Assembly (NCBI GenBank): GCA_016931085.1
Contig: JAFGFO010000453.1
Location: 1 to 9,492, forward strand
From: Thermoflexales bacterium
Lineage (GTDB): Bacteria; Chloroflexota; Anaerolineae; Fen-1058
Reading direction: 5' to 3'
Length of the DNA stretch: 9,492 bases
Made by a program: the position numbers and the translations under genes. Below the pieces are notes generated by a model. The model was not told where the DNA came from and ran no database searches. It saw nothing but the letters and a program-made list of their open reading frames with translations. The stretch's first letter is position 1. Every line of letters starts with the position of its first letter. This document shows positions 5,208 to 9,492 of the stretch, one piece after another.

Positions 5208-6023
5208 ATGAAGAAAAACTATCTCTGGGGGGGTGTCCTGACAGCCGTAAGCGCCATCATGGGCATCGTCGGGCATTTTGCCTTGTTTACGAACTGGTAT
5301 CAGATCGGCATGCATGCCGACTCGGCCGAGCCGGGTTGTGAGATCCTGCTAAAGTACATCCACCCTGCCATGGCCGATGCCGGCCTCTTGGGCGGCGCGC
5401 TGTTCGCCGTGAGCGCCTATGGCTTTTTCTCCCGACAGAAATGGGCTTTCCCGTTGGCCGTGTTTGCCATCGTGCCGGCGCTGTTGGGGAGCTGGTTCAT
5501 CAATGTGCCTTTTATGGCGGCTGACCTGCCCCCGGTGTACTTTGCGCTCTTTTGGCCGTATGTGGCCATTTACTTCCTGCTGATGATTTTTGTGGGCAAG
5601 GTCTCTTGGAGTCGTACCCTGCTGGGGTTGCTGACCGGTGTGGCCTATATCTTCTGCTTCATGAACGGCGTCTCCAGCACCAGCCGTATCATCACCCACG
5701 GGGCGCCGATCTTTGTCATCGTGCAGCGGCTGCACTTTGTCGCCATGATTGGCTGGGCCATCGTCACGGCCGGTATTCTTCTACAGCCGAAAGAGTGGAT
5801 GCGCGTGCTCGGGCTGGCCGCCGGGACCCTGGAGCTGATTGTGGGCATACCCCTGGCTTTCGTGACCGCCCAGCAGTTGGGCCGTTTCTCCATGTTCGCC
5901 ATGGCCCCGATTACCTGCCTGATCCTCATTGTCTTGTTCATATGGCCGGAGCTTTGGCAGCGGCTCACGGAAGTGAAGGACAGGGCGGAGCTTGAAGGAC
6001 GGGTAGCATCTCTGCCGGTGTAA
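5208..6023 (+). CDS. Polytopic membrane protein, probable partner of the next gene
   Basis: A 271-residue hydrophobic protein with about eight predicted helices. Notable features are VGHFALFTNWYQIG near the N-terminus, IHPAMADAGLLGGALFAVSA, and a conserved-looking QRLHFVAMIGWAI around residue 180. I do not recognise the family. Histidines at the membrane borders (VGHF, IHPAM, RLHF) would allow haem or metal binding, but this is not shown. GGAGGT lies 8 bases before the ATG. The stop is 2 bases before the ATG of the 488-residue gene, so the two are surely cotranscribed and probably form one complex. Confidence 0.7.
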   Translation: MKKNYLWGGVLTAVSAIMGIVGHFALFTNWYQIGMHADSAEPGCEILLKYIHPAMADAGLLGGALFAVSAYGFFSRQKWAFPLAVFAIVPALLGSWFINVPFMAADLPPVYFALFWPYVAIYFLLMIFVGKVSWSRTLLGLLTGVAYIFCFMNGVSSTSRIITHGAPIFVIVQRLHFVAMIGWAIVTAGILLQPKEWMRVLGLAAGTLELIVGIPLAFVTAQQLGRFSMFAMAPITCLILIVLFIWPELWQRLTEVKDRAELEGRVASLPV

Positions 6024-6025
6024 GT

Positions 6026-7492
6026 ATGCATGCATTCACGCAGCGCTTCAATTATCTCTTTCGCTCGACGAAGGGACTCGTCCTCGTCGCCATCGCGCTG
6101 ATCTCGCTGGTCACGGCGCTGTGGGGGACACTCTCCGGCCCCATGGCCGAGTTGGGTATCCGCGACGTGGTCGTGCGGCTGTTGGGCTTTCGCCTGGTGG
6201 ACGCCGAGCGCGAAGGGCGCATCATCATGTTGTATCACACCATCGCCATGGCCGTCGTCGCCATCGAGGTGTATATCATCAATGACCTGGTGCCGGTGAG
6301 AAAGCAGGAACAAGCCACAGTCAATGCCCTCATCACCGTCGGCTACATCACGGCCATGTTCGGCGGCCTGATATTTGGCTACTTTGGGCGCAACTGGGTC
6401 TTTCACGGACTGTTCATCTTTGGACAGTCACTCGTATTTTTCTCCGGCATCCTGTTCGCCAAGGCACTATGGCCGTGGCGCAAAGAATTCTACGTCAAGG
6501 ATAAGGCCTACGCGCACGCGCCGGGCGGGCTTGACCTGGAGCGCGTAGCCTTCTTCTCCATGGCCATCGCCACCCTCATCTCGGTGCTCTTTGGCGCGGT
6601 GGCTGGCTCGTTCTTTGGCAACGGCTTTGAGTCGTTCCTGGCTGAAGACGTGGTGCGCCAGCCGCACAAGGAAGCGCTGCAATTGGCCATCATCGGTCAC
6701 TTGCACATCATGCTGGCCCTGATCGCCGTCGCCGCCGCGCTGATCGTCGGCCGCTGGCTCGATTTCAAGGGCACGCTCCACAAGTGGTCCATGCCGCTCA
6801 TGATCGTTGGCTCGCTTGTCCTTTCGATGGGCACTTGGCTCGTCGTCCCGTTTGAGGCCATCGCGCACGTAATCATCTACGTCGGCTCGGGGGTGGTTAT
6901 GCTGGGCGCATTGCTCCTGGTCATCTTTGGCTGGCGCAAGTTGATCCAGGAGCGACTGGCCACGCAAGGCATCCAGAAGGCAACATTTTTCCAGGGACTC
7001 GCCGCGCTGCTTCACGACCCGCTCAAGTTCGGCGCGCTGTGGCAGATGGTGTTTATGAATTTCACCGTGAGCGGCGTCGGCATTTTCATGGCGGTCAAGC
7101 TGGACGAGATCATTCGCGTGTGGCCGGCGCGCGACGAGCGCATCACGCTCACAGGCCACTGGCACATCCTGGCGGCTATCACTGCCACGATCATTCTGTT
7201 CTACTACGCCGACATGGCCGGCCTGAAGGGTAAGGCGCGGCAGTGCTTCGGTTGGCTGCTGATCCTCGCGTCTGACCTGGCCTTTGGCGCGGTGACGGTC
7301 TTTGGACTCAAGCGGCTGTGGGTGAGCGAAGCCGCGCAGCAGCCGCTCGTCGATACGACCATCCTCCTGGGCGATATCGGTTTGGCGACGGTGCTGGTGG
7401 TGCTGGCAGCGCTGATGGTCTGGCGATTGCTCGATCTGTTCAAGCGCAAAGGCCACTGGGCGGACGAGTTGGGCGAGGAGGTGCAGCCATGA
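6026..7492 (+). CDS. Divergent haem-copper-oxidase-like membrane protein
   Basis: A 488-residue protein with about twelve or more membrane helices. Histidines sit at helix positions: H71, H127, H225 and H227 (GHLHIML), H281 (AIAHVIIYVG), H378 and H380 (GHWHILAAI). Around H71 the pattern H-x3-M-x10-N-x2-VP resembles helix II of haem-copper oxidase subunit I, and HWHILAAI followed by FYY resembles helix X (HxH). The usual HPEVY of helix VI and the HH of helix VII are not seen, so an oxygen-reducing CuB site is doubtful. It starts 2 bases after the preceding gene and its stop overlaps the next start (ATGA). A haem o synthase gene lies close by. A divergent oxidase, NO reductase relative or other haem b/o membrane electron carrier is possible; the family is inferred by eye. 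Confidence 0.5.
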   Translation: MHAFTQRFNYLFRSTKGLVLVAIALISLVTALWGTLSGPMAELGIRDVVVRLLGFRLVDAEREGRIIMLYHTIAMAVVAIEVYIINDLVPVRKQEQATVNALITVGYITAMFGGLIFGYFGRNWVFHGLFIFGQSLVFFSGILFAKALWPWRKEFYVKDKAYAHAPGGLDLERVAFFSMAIATLISVLFGAVAGSFFGNGFESFLAEDVVRQPHKEALQLAIIGHLHIMLALIAVAAALIVGRWLDFKGTLHKWSMPLMIVGSLVLSMGTWLVVPFEAIAHVIIYVGSGVVMLGALLLVIFGWRKLIQERLATQGIQKATFFQGLAALLHDPLKFGALWQMVFMNFTVSGVGIFMAVKLDEIIRVWPARDERITLTGHWHILAAITATIILFYYADMAGLKGKARQCFGWLLILASDLAFGAVTVFGLKRLWVSEAAQQPLVDTTILLGDIGLATVLVVLAALMVWRLLDLFKRKGHWADELGEEVQP

Positions 7493-8388
7493 AGCGCGCC
7501 TGGCTGGTAGTGATCGTCGTCGCTGTGATGGCCGTTGGGTGCGCGGCGCCGCGCAGCGCAACGGATGTGACCCCACCGATCGTTGACACGGGCGCGAATC
7601 CCGACGCCTGGGTCGAGATTCCGGCAGGCGAATTTCTCATGGGCATTCATCGTGAATCGGTAGATATTCCTGGCGCTTACGAGATGATGGTCAACGATGT
7701 CACCAATGCCCAATACGCCGACTATCTCAACGCGGCGCTGGCGGCGGGCAAGGTCAAGATCGCCGGCGATGCAGTCGTGGGGCCTTATGCCGGCGACACC
7801 TTCCGGGGCGTCAAGCACGAAAAAGAAATCGAGGCGGGCGATTGGCCGCACGTCCCACTCAATGACCCCTCGCTCCGCTTGACCTTTGACGGTAAGGCCT
7901 TTGCCGTCAAGGCGGGATACGAGAATCACCCGATGACGGTCGTGACGTGGTTTGGCGCAAAGGCGTATTGCGAGTTTTACGGCGCTCGCCTGCCGGCTGA
8001 GGCCGAATGGGAAAAAGCGGCACGCGGGACGGACGGGCGACCCTACCCCTGGGGCGACGAGGTCGCGCGCAACAATGCCAACTATTACGCTAGCCTTGAC
8101 CCGTTTGAACAGGGTCTCGGCGGGCAGGGCAACACCACGCCCGTCGGCTTTTACAACGGCCAGGCTTACCAGGGTTATCAAACGCTGGACTCACCAAGCC
8201 CCTATGGCTTGTACGATATGGCGGGCAATGTCTGGCAGTGGACGGCCGACATTTACGAAGGCGCTCACTATCGCACCATGCGCGGCGGCAGCAAGGGCAA
8301 TTACGGGTACAACCTGCGCGTTTGGTCGCGCAACAGCGCCGAGCCGGATTACGCCGGGCCGAGCGTCGGCTTTCGCTGCGCGCGTTGA
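7489..8388 (+). CDS. Lipoprotein with SUMF1 (formylglycine-generating enzyme-like) domain
   Basis: A 299-residue protein. Residues 1-18 form a lipoprotein signal (MKRAWLVVIVVAVMAVGC, lipobox AVGC with Cys 18), then a short linker and a SUMF1 fold: WVEIPAGEFLMG, DVTNAQYADYLNA, HPMTVVTWFGAKAYCEF, GARLPAEAEWEKAARG, YPWGDE, SPYGLYDMAGNVWQW, MRGGS and a closing VGFRCAR. The copper-binding Cys pair that follows RGGS in true formylglycine-generating enzymes is absent (the region reads KGNYGYNLRVWSRN), so sulfatase-activating activity is unlikely. SUMF1 lipoproteins also occur beside denitrification genes (NirV type). The ATG overlaps the previous stop and has GAGGAGGT upstream, showing tight translational coupling to the oxidase-like gene. 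It is probably anchored at the outer face of the cytoplasmic membrane as an assembly or accessory factor (inference). Confidence 0.88.
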   Translation: MKRAWLVVIVVAVMAVGCAAPRSATDVTPPIVDTGANPDAWVEIPAGEFLMGIHRESVDIPGAYEMMVNDVTNAQYADYLNAALAAGKVKIAGDAVVGPYAGDTFRGVKHEKEIEAGDWPHVPLNDPSLRLTFDGKAFAVKAGYENHPMTVVTWFGAKAYCEFYGARLPAEAEWEKAARGTDGRPYPWGDEVARNNANYYASLDPFEQGLGGQGNTTPVGFYNGQAYQGYQTLDSPSPYGLYDMAGNVWQWTADIYEGAHYRTMRGGSKGNYGYNLRVWSRNSAEPDYAGPSVGFRCAR

Positions 8389-8398
8389 TAGCGGCAGA

Positions 8399-8500
8399 TT
8401 TAGCCACAGAGACACAGAGGGCACAGAGAAAATTCTTAAAATCTCCGCGATCTCGCAGTTCGGCTTTGCCGAACTGCGGCCTCTGTGGCAAAAAATTTTC
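8399..8500. repeat. Dispersed palindromic repeat, copy 2
   Basis: The outer arms GCCACAGAG (8403-8411) and CTCTGTGGC (8481-8489) are perfect inverted repeats, followed outward by A/T. The left arm continues as tandem ACACAGAGG/GCACAGAGA units. Inside is a perfect 10-bp hairpin GCAGTTCGGC-TTT-GCCGAACTGC (8455-8477). It fills the gap between the SUMF1 lipoprotein and the CtaB gene and could fold into a long RNA stem that separates their expression. Confidence 0.65.
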
Positions 8501-8520
8501 GTCGTTGGTGTAGAACGTAT

Positions 8521-9393
8521 ATGAAATCTACTTCGAGGCTGAGCGGCAAACTGCGATCTTACTGGACACTCATCAAGAGCCTGCAAACCGGGCTGTTGCT
8601 CATCACCGGGCTGGCCGGGTATATGAGCGCACGTTGTCCGGTGATCCACTGGACAACGCTGTTGGCGGTGACAGGCAGCCTGTTCCTGGCGATCAGCGGC
8701 AGCACCATCTTGAACATGGTGTATGACCGCGACATCGACGGCAAGATGCTGCGCACGTGCCAGCGTCCACTGCCTTCTGGCCAGGTCAGCCCGCGCGAGG
8801 CGTTGCGGCTTGGGCTGGCGCTATCGGTCGCCGGCGTGGGCTGGGCCGTGCTGCTCTTGCCGCTGTACGGCCTGGTCGTTTTCGCCGGCTGGTTCTTTGA
8901 CATCGTCGTGTATACAGTCTGGCTCAAGCGACGCACGCCGTACTCGATCGTCATCGGCGGGCTTTCGGGCGGGATGCCGGCGCTGGCCGGGCGCGTGCTG
9001 GCCGTCGGACAAGTTGACGCCGTCGGCATCCTGTTGACGCTGGCCGTGCTGCTCTGGATCCCGACCCACATCATGACGTTCAGCATCCGCCACGAGGAGG
9101 ATTATGCCAGCGCGGGCGTTCCAACGTTTCCCTCGGTCTATGGCGTTGCGGTGACTCGGACAATCATTGCTTTGTCCAGCCTGGCGGCGGGGGTGGCCAT
9201 GGTCGCCGCCGCGGTCCTGATCGGCATGGACTGGGGCTATCTGCGCTTGCTCGCCGTGCTCAGCTTGGGGCTGTTGGGCCTGGCGTTCGGCAGCCTGGCG
9301 CGTCCATCTGAGCGCATGAATTTCGGGCTGTTCAAGTACGCTTCGAGCTATATGTTAGGCGCAATGCTCCTCGTTATTGTTGGAGGACTGTGA
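8521..9393 (+). CDS. ctaB: Haem o synthase (protohaem IX farnesyltransferase), UbiA family
   Basis: A 290-residue membrane prenyltransferase with about eight to nine helices that transfers a farnesyl group to haem b to make haem o. The first Asp-rich motif is N65-MVY-D69-RDI-D73, followed by RTCQRPLPSGQVSP. The YTVWLKRRTPYSIVIGG loop and the second motif WIPTHIMTFSIRHEEDYASAGVP are those of CtaB rather than of other UbiA branches. The usual KPR near the N-terminus is replaced by IKSLQTG. I chose the ATG at 8521; the frame opens earlier at 8485, but that lies inside the repeat and no SD is clear for either start. Its presence supports a haem-o or haem-a containing enzyme nearby, most simply the 488-residue protein. 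Confidence 0.9.
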   Translation: MKSTSRLSGKLRSYWTLIKSLQTGLLLITGLAGYMSARCPVIHWTTLLAVTGSLFLAISGSTILNMVYDRDIDGKMLRTCQRPLPSGQVSPREALRLGLALSVAGVGWAVLLLPLYGLVVFAGWFFDIVVYTVWLKRRTPYSIVIGGLSGGMPALAGRVLAVGQVDAVGILLTLAVLLWIPTHIMTFSIRHEEDYASAGVPTFPSVYGVAVTRTIIALSSLAAGVAMVAAAVLIGMDWGYLRLLAVLSLGLLGLAFGSLARPSERMNFGLFKYASSYMLGAMLLVIVGGL

Positions 9394-9429
9394 AACAGGA
9401 GGCTATATAGTATTACCCGCGAAAAACTA

Positions 9430-9492
9430 GCACGATCGCGAAGATTTTCGCTTGCGCGCAGAGCACGCAGAGAGCGCAGAGTTTTTAAAATT
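9430..9492. repeat. Dispersed palindromic repeat, copy 3 (partial)
   Basis: After the CtaB stop lie a GCGAAGATTTTCGC hairpin (about 9437-9450) and then GCAGAGCACGCAGAGAGCGCAGAG, ending in TTTTTAAAA at the window edge. The word GCAGAGTTTTTAAAA is shared with the reverse strand of copy 1 (around 3979-3993). The second arm would lie beyond the window. Confidence 0.55.

Noticed and set aside
6467..7576. Long minus-strand frame opposite the 488-residue gene
   Set aside because: Same low-complexity His/Asp/Arg/Gln composition and no SD; an antisense shadow.
8399..8440. CRISPR array from the repeated CACAGAG units
   Set aside because: Units are 9-10 bases, adjacent and without spacers; no cas gene is present.
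8455..8477. Intrinsic terminator after the SUMF1 gene
   Set aside because: The 10-bp stem is strong but is followed by GGCCTCTG rather than a T run; it is better described as part of the repeat.
8485..8520. Earlier start for CtaB
   Set aside because: The extra residues are encoded by the right end of the palindromic repeat and show no family similarity.

Overview
This is a GC-rich bacterial window with two halves that face away from each other around an intergenic region near 3.85-4.15 kb. Codon use and GC content look alike across the window. The intergenic spacers carry dispersed imperfect palindromes built on CGCAGAG/CACAGAG words, which I associate with Anaerolineae-like Chloroflexota genomes. 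That placement is a guess; no marker gene fixes the taxon.

The minus-strand half (about 3880 down to 1) reads as an arsenic-type resistance island. Its order is: an ArsR repressor behind a clear sigma70 promoter overlaid by a long palindrome; a small zinc-ribbon ORF with a disrupted frame; a CPNC mini-thioredoxin; a small gene interrupted by two consecutive in-frame UGA codons; an Acr3 arsenite exporter; a small GACCPKG protein with a frameshift; a TSUP (TauE/SafE) anion exporter; and, behind its own promoter, the first 34 codons of a YraQ/ArsP-like permease that runs off the window. The small gaps up to Acr3 suggest one transcript.

The highlight is the UGA-UGA gene (2597..2914). Read through, it gives one 105-residue protein with the layout of the CC/Se-motif (HesB-like) family, with the two UGAs at the Cys-Cys position. 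Directly after them lies a strong hairpin whose loop AGGUCU and closing pairs match the SelB-binding loop of the E. coli fdhF SECIS as I remember it. The best reading is a tandem Sec-Sec selenoprotein inside an arsenite-resistance operon.

The plus-strand half (4169 to 9393) encodes a four-helix CopD-like membrane protein, a BON-domain protein (with a second BON-like stretch after its stop), and a membrane and respiratory-looking module: a 271-residue polytopic protein, a 488-residue polytopic protein with His motifs reminiscent of haem-copper oxidase subunit I, a translationally coupled SUMF1-fold lipoprotein, and a CtaB-type haem o synthase. The CtaB neighbour and the His pattern together suggest a divergent haem-containing membrane complex, but this is inference.

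Two small genes each need one missing base to restore their frame. These may be true mutations or assembly indels, and should be checked against reads.
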